Numbered from the stretch's first letter, positions 17,082 to 26,236 are shown. The stretch is 64,000 bases of DNA from Ruminococcus flavefaciens (GCF_900116855.1 NZ_UETD01000009.1:62001-126000), one strand, 5' to 3'. A program made the numbers and translations. The notes: a model not told the origin generated them from the letters alone.

Positions 17082-18089
17082 ATGAAAAACAAGAAGCAAA
17101 TTCTCGCTGCAATCGCTGCTATGTCTGTTCTCTCATCTGTAGCAGGACTTAACACATTTGCTGCAAACGAGAAAACAGAAGAGACAGCTGTAACAGTTGC
17201 AGCTGAGGAAACAACAGAGGCTGTTGAGGAAGCAACCGAAGCTGTTGAGGATGCAACAGAGGCTGCTCCCGTAGTAGAGGAAGACGGCGAAAAGCCTGAG
17301 CCCCCTGCACCGCCCGTAGCTCCCGAGGAAGACGGCGAGAAGCCCGAGCCCCCTGCAGCTCCCGAGGAAGACGCTGAGAAGCCTGCTAAGCCCATCGTTC
17401 TCGATGTAACTGATCTCCTCGATCAGATCCGCAGCTTCATCGACGCTAACAAGATCGATATCCTCACAGATGATATCATCGAAAACTGGGACAACATCAA
17501 GAAGGTAGATGTTCACTTCGACACAAACGAGAAGCCCGAGGCAGTTGAGACAACTGAGGACGGCGAAGTGGCTGAGAAGCCCGCTAAGCCCGCAGGCGGT
17601 CCTACTGTTCTCAATGTAACAGACCTGTTCAACAGCTTCCGCGGCATCATCGACATCAACGACCTCGACTTCGTTACTGACGAGCTCAAGGATCAGATAG
17701 AGAACGTTAAGGACGTAACTGTTCACGTTCACTTCGCTAAGGCTGATGGCGAGAAGCCTGAGCCGCCCGTACCGCCCGTAGCTCCCGAGGACGGCGAGAA
17801 GCCCGAGCCTCCTGCTCCTCCTGTTGCTATCGAAGATGGCGAGAAGCCTGAGCCTCCCGCACCGCCCGTAGCTCCCGAGGACGGTGAAAAGCCCGAGCCT
17901 CCTGCTCCTCCTGTTGCACCTGCTGACGGCGAGAAGCCCGAGCCCCCTGCTCCTCCTGTAGCTCCCGAGGCACCCAAGGGTCCCGCACATGAGCACCTTG
18001 GTCCCAAGGAGAGAGAAGCTCTCAAGGCTGCACAGGCAGAGGCTGAGTCTGCAACAGAGGCTTCAGCAGAGACTGAGACAGCTGAATAA
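17082..18089 (+). CDS. Secreted proline-rich repeat protein
   Basis: A 335-residue exported protein of unknown function. The signal peptide ends near 'GLNTFAA' (about residue 28). An acidic Thr/Glu/Ala region is followed by two copies of a roughly 45-residue unit, one starting 'VLDVTDLLDQIRSFID' and the other 'VLNVTDLFNSFRGIID', each ending in a VHF strand. At least seven copies of a Pro-rich spacer (GEKPEPPAPPVAPE) flank and follow them. No LPXTG, cell-wall-binding or dockerin motif was found. Its promoter matches that of sigI, so it is probably a SigI target. The spacer resembles the RsgI tail. Confidence 0.8.
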   Translation: MKNKKQILAAIAAMSVLSSVAGLNTFAANEKTEETAVTVAAEETTEAVEEATEAVEDATEAAPVVEEDGEKPEPPAPPVAPEEDGEKPEPPAAPEEDAEKPAKPIVLDVTDLLDQIRSFIDANKIDILTDDIIENWDNIKKVDVHFDTNEKPEAVETTEDGEVAEKPAKPAGGPTVLNVTDLFNSFRGIIDINDLDFVTDELKDQIENVKDVTVHVHFAKADGEKPEPPVPPVAPEDGEKPEPPAPPVAIEDGEKPEPPAPPVAPEDGEKPEPPAPPVAPADGEKPEPPAPPVAPEAPKGPAHEHLGPKEREALKAAQAEAESATEASAETETAE

Positions 18090-18180
18090 TAAACTTATCC
18101 ATACATAATTGTTCTTTCCCGTAACGGGATTCCCCATAGAGCAATTGAATTTCCATCCAATCCCCTTTTACCCCTTTAAC

Positions 18181-18204
18181 GCTGCACCCCCGTAACAGTG
18201 CAGC
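18181..18204. other. Hairpin in the 18090-18443 gap
   Basis: GCTGCAC...GTGCAGC stem without a T-tail, ahead of the stronger terminator at 18220. A further small palindrome TCCCGTAACGGGA is at 18117-18129. The rest of this 354-base gap holds the panB leader; a weak TATAAT (18379-18384) lies 60 bases before panB. Confidence 0.5.
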
Positions 18205-18219
18205 TTAAATGAAACAAAG

Positions 18220-18254
18220 GCGCCGCAGAAGCCCGTTCTTGCGGCGCTCTTTTT
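18220..18254 (+). terminator. Terminator after the proline-rich secreted protein
   Basis: An 8-bp stem GCGCCGCA/TGCGGCGC is followed by TCTTTTT. Confidence 0.85.
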
Positions 18255-18443
18255 ATGCCCTCACGAAAAATATATGAAATGATACAAAACTGCACCTGCC
18301 TTTCGGGAGTCGTTTGTACTTCATTGATGATTTTTCGGGAAAGTCCCGTATATTCACACATCCGTCACAAATCACTGTTATAATATCCTTGTATCTTATC
18401 CGTGTACTCGGAAAGGTAACATCTTTTAAGGAGAAAATAGAAT

Positions 18444-19283
18444 ATGAAGAACACTGTTTCAACTCTGCTGAAGCAGAAGCAATCAGGTGACAAGATCACG
18501 ATGCTTACTGCTTACGACTACACCACAGCAAAGATCATTGACGAGTGCGGCGTCAACGCTATCCTCATCGGGGACTCCCTCGGTATGGTCATGCTGGGCT
18601 ATGAGAACACTCTGCCCGTTACCATGGAGGATATGATCCACCATACTGCCGCAGTATCCAGAGGTGCCGAGAATGCCTTCGTTATTGCTGATATGCCCTT
18701 CATGTCATATCAGGTAAGCGTTCAGGACGCTGTTATCAACGCAGGAAGGCTCATCAAGGAGGGCGGTGCAAACGCTGTAAAGCTGGAGGGCGGCGCGGAA
18801 GTCTGCGACCAGATAAGAGCTATTGTAAATGCATCCATTCCCGTTGTTGCACACCTCGGACTCACTCCCCAGTCGGTCAACGCCTTCGGCGGCTTCAAGG
18901 TACAGGGCAAGAGCCTTGACAAGGCAAGAAAGCTCATCGCCGATGCTCTCGAAATTCAGGAGGCAGGCGCCTGTGCAGTAGTTCTGGAGGGTATCCCTGC
19001 AAAGCTTGCGGATATCATTACAAAGAAACTGTTCATTCCCACTATCGGTATAGGTGCAGGCAATGGCTGTGACGGTCAGGTGCTCGTATATCAGGATATG
19101 CTGGGACTCACAACAGGTCATACACCTAAGTTCGTAAAGCGCTTTGCGGAAGTGGGAGCGCTCATGCGTCAGGGTATCACGGACTACATCAGCGAGACAA
19201 AGGAAGGAAGCTTCCCTGCTGATGAGCATACATATGCTGTGGACGATGATGTTATAAACGAGCTTATGAAGGAGTGTGACTGA
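18444..19283 (+). CDS. panB: 3-methyl-2-oxobutanoate hydroxymethyltransferase
   Basis: First committed step to pantothenate: transfers a hydroxymethyl group from methylene-tetrahydrofolate to 2-oxoisovalerate, giving ketopantoate. 279 residues, normal for PanB. The N-terminal block '[17 protein letters not shown]' and '[15 protein letters not shown]' carry the metal-binding Asp residues; '[13 protein letters not shown]' and '[15 protein letters not shown]' supply the substrate and catalytic glutamate regions. AAGGAG precedes the ATG. First gene of panBCD, separated from panC by one base. Confidence 0.96.
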   Translation: MKNTVSTLLKQKQSGDKITMLTAYDYTTAKIIDECGVNAILIGDSLGMVMLGYENTLPVTMEDMIHHTAAVSRGAENAFVIADMPFMSYQVSVQDAVINAGRLIKEGGANAVKLEGGAEVCDQIRAIVNASIPVVAHLGLTPQSVNAFGGFKVQGKSLDKARKLIADALEIQEAGACAVVLEGIPAKLADIITKKLFIPTIGIGAGNGCDGQVLVYQDMLGLTTGHTPKFVKRFAEVGALMRQGITDYISETKEGSFPADEHTYAVDDDVINELMKECD

Positions 19284-19284
19284 T

Positions 19285-20133
19285 ATGAAAATAGTAAAGA
19301 CAATAGCGGAAGTACGCGCACAGGTAAAGGAATGGAGAGCTCAGGGGCTCACAGTAGGTCTCGTGCCTACAATGGGCTATCTCCACGAGGGACACGCAAG
19401 CCTTATCGATGCCTCTCACAGAGACAACGACAGGACCGTGGTATCGGATTTCGTTAATCCCATGCAGTTCGGTCCCACGGAGGACCTTGAAAGCTATCCC
19501 AGAGACATCGACCACGATGCCGCTCTGGTTGAGGCTCACGGCGGCGACCTTATCTTCCATCCCGAGCCTGAGGAGATGTACCACGAGGGTTTCTCATCCT
19601 TTGTAGATATGACAGTGCTCACACAGGAGCTCTGCGGTCTCAGCCGTCCCGTACACTTCAGAGGTGTATGCACGGTAGTATCGAAGCTGTTCAATATAGT
19701 AAAACCTGACAGAGCCTACTTCGGCAAGAAGGACGCTCAACAGCTGGCTGTTATCCGCCATATGGTCGATGACCTCAACATGGATATAGAAATTATCGGC
19801 TGCCCCATAATCCGTGAGGCAGACGGTCTGGCAAAGAGCTCACGAAACACCTACCTCAGCGAAGCCGAGAGAAAGGCAGCTCTGGTGCTCTCAAAGTCCA
19901 TATTCCTGGGAATGGATATGGTGAAAAAGGGTGAGCGTGACTGCTCCGCTATAATCGCAAGCATGAAAAAGCTCATCGAAGCCGAGCCCCTTGCCCGTAT
20001 AGATTACGTCAAGATAGTTGACTGTGCCACAATGCAGCAGATAACCTCCCTTGACCGCCCTGCCCTCTGCGCTATCGCCGTTTATATCGGCAGCACACGC
20101 CTTATCGACAACTTCTTCACGGAAGACGTATAA
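19285..20133 (+). CDS. panC: Pantothenate synthetase
   Basis: ATP-dependent condensation of pantoate with beta-alanine. 282 residues, typical of PanC. The nucleotidyltransferase signature '[15 protein letters not shown]' holds the HxGH-type motif; '[16 protein letters not shown]' and the 'KSSRN' loop are also present. The start is the ATG one base after the panB stop, with AAGGAG overlapping the panB end; the GTG three codons earlier is rejected. Confidence 0.96.
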   Translation: MKIVKTIAEVRAQVKEWRAQGLTVGLVPTMGYLHEGHASLIDASHRDNDRTVVSDFVNPMQFGPTEDLESYPRDIDHDAALVEAHGGDLIFHPEPEEMYHEGFSSFVDMTVLTQELCGLSRPVHFRGVCTVVSKLFNIVKPDRAYFGKKDAQQLAVIRHMVDDLNMDIEIIGCPIIREADGLAKSSRNTYLSEAERKAALVLSKSIFLGMDMVKKGERDCSAIIASMKKLIEAEPLARIDYVKIVDCATMQQITSLDRPALCAIAVYIGSTRLIDNFFTEDV

Positions 20134-20143
20134 GGAGGCGTAC

Positions 20144-20527
20144 ATGGAAATATCAATGCTCAAAAGCAAGATACACCGCGCTGTTATCACTCAGGCGGAG
20201 CTCAACTACGTCGGCAGCGTCACTATCGACGAGGACCTTATGGACGCCGCAGGTCTCTTTGAGTACGAGCGCGTTCATATCGTCAACGTCAACAGCGGCA
20301 GCCGTATCGAGACCTACGTTATCGCAGGCGAGCGCGGAAGCGGTGTTATCTGCCTTAACGGAGCTGCTGCCCGTTCGGGACAAAAGGGCGATCCCGTCAT
20401 CATAATGTCATATGCGGCTATGACTCCCGAGGAGATAAAGACTCACCGCCCGAAAGTGGTATTCGTGGACGATAAAAATGCGATCGTCAGGGTAGCCGAT
20501 TACGAAAAGCACGGCGCACTTATGTAA
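20144..20527 (+). CDS. panD: Aspartate 1-decarboxylase (pyruvoyl enzyme)
   Basis: Decarboxylates aspartate to beta-alanine for PanC. 127 residues. With the ATG at 20144 (preceded by AAGGAGG) the self-cleavage site 'NYVGSVTI' falls at Gly24-Ser25, the position used for pyruvoyl formation in the characterised Escherichia coli enzyme, which supports this start. Other landmarks are '[17 protein letters not shown]' and '[15 protein letters not shown]'. Last gene of panBCD, followed by a terminator. Confidence 0.96.
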   Translation: MEISMLKSKIHRAVITQAELNYVGSVTIDEDLMDAAGLFEYERVHIVNVNSGSRIETYVIAGERGSGVICLNGAAARSGQKGDPVIIMSYAAMTPEEIKTHRPKVVFVDDKNAIVRVADYEKHGALM

Positions 20528-20533
20528 AATAAT

Positions 20534-20570
20534 ACGGCACTTTCAAATGAAAGTGCCGTTTCGTTTATTT
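20534..20570. terminator. Bidirectional terminator between panD and the DUF2520 gene
   Basis: An 11-bp perfect stem ACGGCACTTTC/GAAAGTGCCGT is followed by a T-rich tail on the plus strand and preceded by A-rich sequence serving the minus strand. Confidence 0.85.
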
Positions 20571-20584
20571 CTCAAATTCTGATA

Positions 20585-21430
20585 TTATTTCAGCAGGCGG
20601 CGCATCTCCGTGTAGTCGCTGTCAGGGTGCTTTTTCTGTGCAAGCTCCACAAGCTTCCGCGATACAGCTCTGTACATCTCACGGTCTGCTCCTGCTTCGA
20701 TACATTCAAGATGTCTGCGTACAGTCATGACATCGTTGCGCTCAACGGGTCCGGTAAGGGCTTCCGTGGGTCCCACCGCAAGTATCCGCCTGATATTGCT
20801 GATTATCAGCGGCTCAAGAGCGCTGAGGGCTTCCTTTTCGGAAAAGCCGCACTTACCCATAAGGGAAAGGCTCTCCGCCGCAAGAGCGCAGACAAGATTG
20901 CTCGACACTGCGCAGGCTGCGTGGTATTCGCTCTTTGCACTGCCGCTTATGAGCCGTGTGGGATTGCCCATTTTGTCCAGTATCCCCTTCCACTCAGCCG
21001 CAGCCGCCTCGTCGCCCTCTATGCAGAAGAAGGCGTTTTTCAGCTCCCTGTGAGAGTCATACTTGCTGCTGATAGGAAACAAGGGATGAACGGAACAGCC
21101 TGCTGCACCGTATCTCCCGATCTCGGGAAAGGCTTCCGCTGCCGAAAGTGCTCCGCTGCAGTGGCAGAGCTGCTTTCCGCCGATGCCCAGCTCTCTGATG
21201 GCATAATAGTTCTCCGTTATGGCTCCGTCGGGAACAACTATGAATATAACATCGCTGTCCTTCACAAGCTCAGCCACATTATCGTAGAACTTCGTTCCCG
21301 TGAACTTGGCTGCCTCTGCCGATGACTGTACATTGCGGCAGTAATAGCCCGAGACCTCCAGACCGTTCCCGACAAAATACCTGCCGAGGGAAAAGCCAAC
21401 TTTTCCCGCTCCGATAAATCCGATCTTCAT
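20585..21430 (-). CDS. Rossmann/DUF2520 reductase, candidate ketopantoate reductase (PanG type)
   Basis: A 281-residue NAD(P)-binding protein. The N-terminal 'MKIGFIGAGKVGFSLGRYF' is a Rossmann GxGxxG loop, and 'HPLFPISSKYDS' and 'SEYHAACAVSSNLVCALA' are typical of the DUF2520 C-terminal domain. DUF2520-type proteins include PanG, an alternative ketopantoate reductase described in Francisella with relatives in Clostridium difficile and Enterococcus. No panE is seen beside panBCD, so this convergent neighbour is a good candidate to supply pantoate. The start uses the ATG after AGGAGG; an upstream GTG is less likely. Confidence 0.75.
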   Translation of the reverse strand: MKIGFIGAGKVGFSLGRYFVGNGLEVSGYYCRNVQSSAEAAKFTGTKFYDNVAELVKDSDVIFIVVPDGAITENYYAIRELGIGGKQLCHCSGALSAAEAFPEIGRYGAAGCSVHPLFPISSKYDSHRELKNAFFCIEGDEAAAAEWKGILDKMGNPTRLISGSAKSEYHAACAVSSNLVCALAAESLSLMGKCGFSEKEALSALEPLIISNIRRILAVGPTEALTGPVERNDVMTVRRHLECIEAGADREMYRAVSRKLVELAQKKHPDSDYTEMRRLLK

Positions 21431-21570
21431 TTTAATATCCTCCTGTGTAACCAAAAATGTTACCCCTTAACTGAATTATATCACATATTTTTCGGATTTA
21501 CAAGGCTTTTTCCGCTATTTTTAGCAAAATTCTGATGCTTTATCACTTAACTTCATGTTTTTTCAAAAAA

Positions 21571-21701
21571 ATCTTCCGTCCCTGTGTCACGGAAGTCTCA
21601 ATTTCTGCGAGTATATTTGCAGAGCGTTACAAATGCGCATTGAATTGCTTCGGCAGCCCCGCTGTCAAAGGACGTCTCTCAAAACGAGTTTTTTAGAGAT
21701 G
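21571..21701. other. Leader hairpins ahead of the ECF sigma gene
   Basis: Two inverted repeats in the 297-base gap 21431-21727: CTTCCGT...ACGGAAG (about 21571-21597) and GGACGTCTCT...AGAGATGTCC (about 21669-21702), the latter with a T6 run in its loop, ending 26 bases before the sigma factor ATG. They could be a leftover terminator or a folded leader. No known riboswitch was recognised. Confidence 0.4.
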
Positions 21702-21727
21702 TCCATAATAAAACGAGGAGGGATCAG

Positions 21728-22294
21728 ATGACAGACCAACAGCTCCGCCGGCTTCTCAGCAGCTCACCCGAAAAAGCCCACAGGCTCATTTTCGATGAGT
21801 ACTACAACTACGTTTATACTATCGTTTTCAACCGTCTGAGAAGCCTCGGAACTCCCGAGGATATCGACGAATGTATAAGCGATGTTTTTGCGGAGATATT
21901 CACCAAGTACAACTCTGAAAGCAGCCACAGCGGCAATATTAAGGGATTTGTTTCCGCCATAGCGCGGAACCGCTCCGTAGATACGTTCAGACGGCTGAAC
22001 TCAGGCATAAAGGCTTCGGTGTCCCTTGACGCCGATGAGGCTGTGCAGCTCTCCTCCGATGAGAGGATAGACGAGCAGGCAGAAAGGACTGAGACCGCTC
22101 ACGCTCTGCTTGACGCCGTGAAATCCCTTGGTGAACCCGATTCGACCATTATCATACAGAAATACTACTACGGCAGGAGCTCCGAGGACATAGGCGATAT
22201 GATAGACATGAAGCCAAATACGGTCCGCAAAAGGCTCAGCCGTGCCCTGAGCAGACTCAGAGACATTCTCAGGGAAGACGATGAAGGAAGGTGA
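21728..22294 (+). CDS. ECF-type RNA polymerase sigma factor
   Basis: A 188-residue sigma factor with only regions 2 and 4. Region 2 is around 'YYNYVYTIVFNRLRSLG' and 'DIDECISDVFAEIFTKY'; region 4 is 'IIIQKYYYGRSSEDIGDMI' with the helix-turn-helix 'MKPNTVRKRLSRALSRL'. AGGAGGG precedes the start. The next gene begins five bases after its stop and encodes a membrane-anchored protein expected to be its anti-sigma partner. Confidence 0.9.
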   Translation: MTDQQLRRLLSSSPEKAHRLIFDEYYNYVYTIVFNRLRSLGTPEDIDECISDVFAEIFTKYNSESSHSGNIKGFVSAIARNRSVDTFRRLNSGIKASVSLDADEAVQLSSDERIDEQAERTETAHALLDAVKSLGEPDSTIIIQKYYYGRSSEDIGDMIDMKPNTVRKRLSRALSRLRDILREDDEGR

Positions 22295-22298
22295 AGTC

Positions 22299-24527
22299 AT
22301 GAATGAGAAAAATGAATTTGATATTCTCGAAAATGCCGAAAGCAGCGTTACCGACAGGCTTGAAGCTGAATTTCCTCCCCGTGACAATAGAGAAAAGGAG
22401 AAAATATTCAGAATGAGCGAAAGAAAATTCAATAATACATCTGCACCTGACACAGAAAAAGAGCAGACAGTCAGCGGCGTTGAGGTCTACCGCCGTCCCA
22501 AGTGGCAGCGCGGACTCAGTATCGCAGCAGCCTGCGCTCTGGTAGTCGGAGGTGCAACAGGCGGCGCTTACGCATTAAAGCGGTTCAGAAACACTCCTGC
22601 CGCCGAGAGTCAGCTCGATACCCAGAAGAAGGTCGCTCCCTTCGGCGACTTTTCCGAGCTGGAGTATCAGCTCTGTGACTACAACAGAGATTCAATGAGA
22701 ACCGTTACGATAGAGGACAGTCCTGAAGCATACGGATATTTCGAGCTTTTCAGCGGTCCGATAATATCACAGCAGAAGCGCGATAAGTTAGCTGATTTCT
22801 TCAATAATTATGATTATGAGGAGATCGCCGCAGATACCGATGAAGCCATAGGTGTTGTGAACGAGGCTGTCACCGAGGCAGAGACCATCGATATTTCCAC
22901 AATAGAAGATGCGCCTGCTCCCATAAATGCGGACGAAAGTGACCCGTATTTCATCTACTGCCGCGACAATGAGATAAAAGCAGTAAAAATATACGATGTG
23001 GGTGAGTTCGGTGTCCTCAACTATACCCATTTCAACTTTGAAGAACAGGACGGTCAGTACTTCATGACCGACGATGATATGTCCGTTGAGGCCTACAAGA
23101 TAGACTACGACCTTTTCAAGTCCACTATCAATGAGATACTCAGCTCCGAGGACGAGGAGGAAACTCCCACAGAGCCCGAATATAAAGGCGTTGCTCCCTT
23201 CGGCAACTTCTCCGAACGCGAGTACTTCATTCCCGGCGGCGAGGACGCAGAGAAGCAGATATTCGTCAAATCTGACGAGGAAACGCAGATCACCTTCGGC
23301 AGCGGCGAGGTCATCTCTGCTGAGCAGAGCAAACAGATCGAGGAGCTTTTCAACAGCCTTGAGTGGAATGAGTCTGTTGAGCCCAAGACAAAGCCCTTCT
23401 GGCTGGTTGGCATCGACAGAATGACATTTATCTCCATGGACGGCTCAGACTTCAATATGCTGTCCCTCAACGGCGACAACAATACCCTTACATGGGACAG
23501 CTTCAGATACGAGACAGAGTCCGAATACGATGGCATGGCTAACTATAAGCGCACAGAAGGCTCCGCACGTCAGATAAAGACCTATGATATCGACTACATC
23601 AGCCTTGTAAACAAGCTCTCCGAGATAATGGGCAGAGACTTGGGATACAGCATACACAACAGCTTCCTCAACAGCGACTGGTCAACAGAGGACGACCGCG
23701 TACTGCTCTCAGAGGAACAAAAGAGGGCTATATATGAGCTCCTCAGCAGCTGCGACTTTGATCAGGCATCTGAATCTCCCAAGCAGATCAGCCCAGATGC
23801 AAATTTAGTTCTTTCCAGAGAAGAAAATAACGGTACACACACTTTACTCAATATCGAGTCAAATCCCGATTCAACAATATTCGGATATGTAAAATATGAA
23901 GTCGATGAAAACGGTCAGTATAATGGCAGCGATAACACAGTTATGTGGTTAGGCTCTTGTCCTGACAATACTATTGAAGAAAAAATCTCAGAAATATTGG
24001 GCAGAAGCAAAAACGCTCCACTCCCTGAGATCATCACTGACCTTACCACCAATGACTGGCGCTTCCGTGACTTAGATCTTAATTCAGAAAATCATCTTCA
24101 TTATGACGTGGTTGACCTGAACACGAAGTACACTGATGGCTACGATAACTCCTATCTTCAGATGATTTACGGCACCGACAGTATCCCCGAGGATAAGCTG
24201 AAATTAATCTCCGATCTTCTCGACAGCACCGCCTGGTATGAGAGCGATTATACAGAACAGCATGATCTCCTCTTCCCTGATGATAATTACGATGCTACAC
24301 AGTGTATCGAACTCAGCATGATGGACGATGATCATATCTTTGTTATGCAGTTGATCGAAGGCGAGAATAATACCTCGCTCAGAATAGATGCACAGAGCTT
24401 TTTTGAAGAAAACGGAACAAAATACCTTGACGATCCCGATGATATATGTCTTGAAGTGACAGACAAGATACTTATGTGTGACGATCCTGAACTTATTGAT
24501 AATATAAAGAGGATAATTGCCGGATAA
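22299..24527 (+). CDS. Large membrane-anchored repeat protein, putative anti-sigma/sensor
   Basis: A 742-residue protein with a cytoplasmic N-terminus of about 70 residues, one membrane helix (about 75-95, 'SIAAACALVVGGATGGAYAL') and a roughly 640-residue extracellular part. The exterior has repeated modules: 'VAPFGDFSELEYQL' and 'VAPFGNFSEREYFI' start two of them, and each of four units has an 'EQ/KxxxIxELLxSxxW' helix (for example 'EQSKQIEELFNSLEW', 'EQKRAIYELLSSCDF', 'DKLKLISDLLDSTAW'). Pairing with the ECF sigma gene (5-base gap) suggests an anti-sigma factor, although no zinc ZAS motif was seen. The ATG at 22299 is favoured because AAGGAAGGTGA precedes it. Confidence 0.75.
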   Translation: MNEKNEFDILENAESSVTDRLEAEFPPRDNREKEKIFRMSERKFNNTSAPDTEKEQTVSGVEVYRRPKWQRGLSIAAACALVVGGATGGAYALKRFRNTPAAESQLDTQKKVAPFGDFSELEYQLCDYNRDSMRTVTIEDSPEAYGYFELFSGPIISQQKRDKLADFFNNYDYEEIAADTDEAIGVVNEAVTEAETIDISTIEDAPAPINADESDPYFIYCRDNEIKAVKIYDVGEFGVLNYTHFNFEEQDGQYFMTDDDMSVEAYKIDYDLFKSTINEILSSEDEEETPTEPEYKGVAPFGNFSEREYFIPGGEDAEKQIFVKSDEETQITFGSGEVISAEQSKQIEELFNSLEWNESVEPKTKPFWLVGIDRMTFISMDGSDFNMLSLNGDNNTLTWDSFRYETESEYDGMANYKRTEGSARQIKTYDIDYISLVNKLSEIMGRDLGYSIHNSFLNSDWSTEDDRVLLSEEQKRAIYELLSSCDFDQASESPKQISPDANLVLSREENNGTHTLLNIESNPDSTIFGYVKYEVDENGQYNGSDNTVMWLGSCPDNTIEEKISEILGRSKNAPLPEIITDLTTNDWRFRDLDLNSENHLHYDVVDLNTKYTDGYDNSYLQMIYGTDSIPEDKLKLISDLLDSTAWYESDYTEQHDLLFPDDNYDATQCIELSMMDDDHIFVMQLIEGENNTSLRIDAQSFFEENGTKYLDDPDDICLEVTDKILMCDDPELIDNIKRIIAG

Positions 24528-24543
24528 CAATGAAACGGCACAG

Positions 24544-24574
24544 AAAAGCGCAGACCTTGTGGTCTGCGCTTTTT
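24544..24574. terminator. Bidirectional terminator after the ECF sensor gene
   Basis: A 13-bp perfect stem AAAAGCGCAGACC/GGTCTGCGCTTTT with a TTGT loop. The right half and its flank are duplicated at 27947-27977. Confidence 0.92.
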
Positions 24575-24590
24575 GTCATTCAGTTTTTCT
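24560..24590. repeat. 31-bp direct repeat, copy 1
   Basis: Bases 24560-24590 are identical to 27947-27977. This copy comprises the right arm of the terminator plus GTCATTCAGTTTTTCT. Confidence 0.9.
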
Positions 24591-24635
24591 ACGCTCTTCA
24601 TTTCTGTCAACTGCATATCCGATAACTATTGTCAG

Positions 24636-24845
24636 TTACAATTTCGCGTAATAGCGAACAAATTCATCAATACACTCGGACTTTGACATAGGCGCTGACT
24701 GCCATATAAGTTTGCAGTCACATTCCAGACTGAGGAAATAGCCGTCGCACTGCTCCCAGCCGTATAAAAGATAGTCTTTGCCGTTATGAGAAAAATGCAG
24801 TTCATTGTCAGTCATGACTGCATTTCTGATATCGTTACTGCTCAT
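24636..24845 (-). CDS. Small hypothetical protein
   Basis: About 69 residues if it starts at 24845 (GAGGTGG lies five bases upstream); an in-frame ATG at 24857 gives 73. It begins directly after the glutamate-cysteine ligase-like gene, so the two are co-transcribed. Four acidic/aromatic short strands and three cysteines are visible. The family was not recognised; a general role as partner of the upstream ligase is only positional inference. Confidence 0.6.
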   Translation of the reverse strand: MSSNDIRNAVMTDNELHFSHNGKDYLLYGWEQCDGYFLSLECDCKLIWQSAPMSKSECIDEFVRYYAKL

Positions 24846-24853
24846 GATCCACC

Positions 24854-26236
24854 TCATATTGCGGCATACTGCCTGATATAGCTTTCGATGGGTATGCCGT
24901 TCTTTATGCCGTCAAGCATAGTTCTTGCAGGATTTGTATGTCTGTACACTCTTTCATAAAGCGGAGAAAGCAATACTTCCTCACCAAGCTCACGCTGCTG
25001 TAATCCTGCCGATGCAAGGTCGAGTATGCGGATAAGCTGCCGTTCGACTGCTCCCTCATCGATATACTCAGGGAGCTTCTGCTTTGACAGAAGCTTCTGG
25101 AGCTCCGTGGCATTGAAGCCATGCGAATAAATGACCTCATCATTTTCAACGATCCCCTTGAGCTCGTACAGCTTTTCTTTCAGTCCCGTATGGAACGCCG
25201 CGACTGTCAGAGCCTCCGAAAGGGGCTGACAGCAGGAGCTTCTGTATTCAATGGTACCTCTGAATGTAAGGTCCTCGAACTTGAAAGTGCGGAGATATTC
25301 AAGGTCCCCTGCTTCGGGAGCAAATTCTATCTTCCGATAGCCTTTCCCATCGAAGAATTCTCCCTCAACAAGGTCATGAGAGAAGAATTCATTGACTGTC
25401 AGCGGTGTGAAGTTCACATACTTTCCGTCACGCATTGTACAGTAGATAGACTGAGTGCCGATATAGTCGATAAGCTCGTCGGTATTCGTCAGTGACTTCC
25501 CGAACATTCCAACATTATGCGGATTATAGCCCTGCATACTGTGTTCCCATAGCATATTTCTCACGCAGAGGAATTCGGGATAATCGGGCAGGTATGAGTT
25601 GGCGAAAAGTATCGCCTTGTAGGGTTCAAGGAGTCCGAAAACGTTGATAACATCGGTCAGCTGCTCGTAGCTCACATCAAGCTGTACCTGTGAAGCACTG
25701 GTAAATGTACCGAAATCCGGACGTTTATGAAAACGCATATCCACCTCATCGGTATGCTTCAGATAGGAATGAAGATAATGGTATAGCATACGGTAGCGCT
25801 CATTCTGAATGGGAAGATTATGGTTTATATCCGCATGGGGATTTACTCCCATACCTGTCAGAGTGTAGCCGTGTTTTGCAAATTCGGCATTGAGAAAACA
25901 GACGTATTTTTCAAACCCTTCCTTTATCTCAAACAGTCCCACAGCTTTGCCGAATGAAAGTTCAAGATTGGAATAGCAGCAGTCAAAAGACAGGATATCC
26001 CCTGTCTGTGTATCCTTTGCAGATGTTATATTTCCGTCGGCGTCCCTGCCTGATACTATGAAGCTGAAATGATCAATAAATCTTTCGGCGACTTCAATTG
26101 AAACCGCTTCATCAACAGCCTGTCCGCTGAGGTTTACAACGGGCATTTCTATCTCGACTCCGATATAGTCGGGACGTTCTTTTTTTGTCGGTGCAATATA
26201 CTTGTCATAAATAGCTTGTCTGATCTCTTTCTTCAT
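24854..26236 (-). CDS. Glutamate-cysteine ligase-like (GCS2-type) protein
   Basis: A 460-residue ATP-dependent carboxylate-amine ligase-like protein. The opening 'RPDYIGVEIEMPVVNL' has the family GxExE metal/glutamate-binding pattern; 'DILSFDCCYSNLELSFGKA' and 'GMGVNPHADINHNLPIQNERY' fit the plant-type glutamate-cysteine ligase group. It may synthesise gamma-glutamylcysteine or a related amide; no partner glutathione synthetase is nearby. The ATG at 26236 follows AGAGG; the upstream GTG is less likely. Promoter TTGACA-N17-TATAAT lies on the minus strand at 26275-26303, divergent from tcdA. Confidence 0.78.
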   Translation of the reverse strand: MKKEIRQAIYDKYIAPTKKERPDYIGVEIEMPVVNLSGQAVDEAVSIEVAERFIDHFSFIVSGRDADGNITSAKDTQTGDILSFDCCYSNLELSFGKAVGLFEIKEGFEKYVCFLNAEFAKHGYTLTGMGVNPHADINHNLPIQNERYRMLYHYLHSYLKHTDEVDMRFHKRPDFGTFTSASQVQLDVSYEQLTDVINVFGLLEPYKAILFANSYLPDYPEFLCVRNMLWEHSMQGYNPHNVGMFGKSLTNTDELIDYIGTQSIYCTMRDGKYVNFTPLTVNEFFSHDLVEGEFFDGKGYRKIEFAPEAGDLEYLRTFKFEDLTFRGTIEYRSSCCQPLSEALTVAAFHTGLKEKLYELKGIVENDEVIYSHGFNATELQKLLSKQKLPEYIDEGAVERQLIRILDLASAGLQQRELGEEVLLSPLYERVYRHTNPARTMLDGIKNGIPIESYIRQYAAI

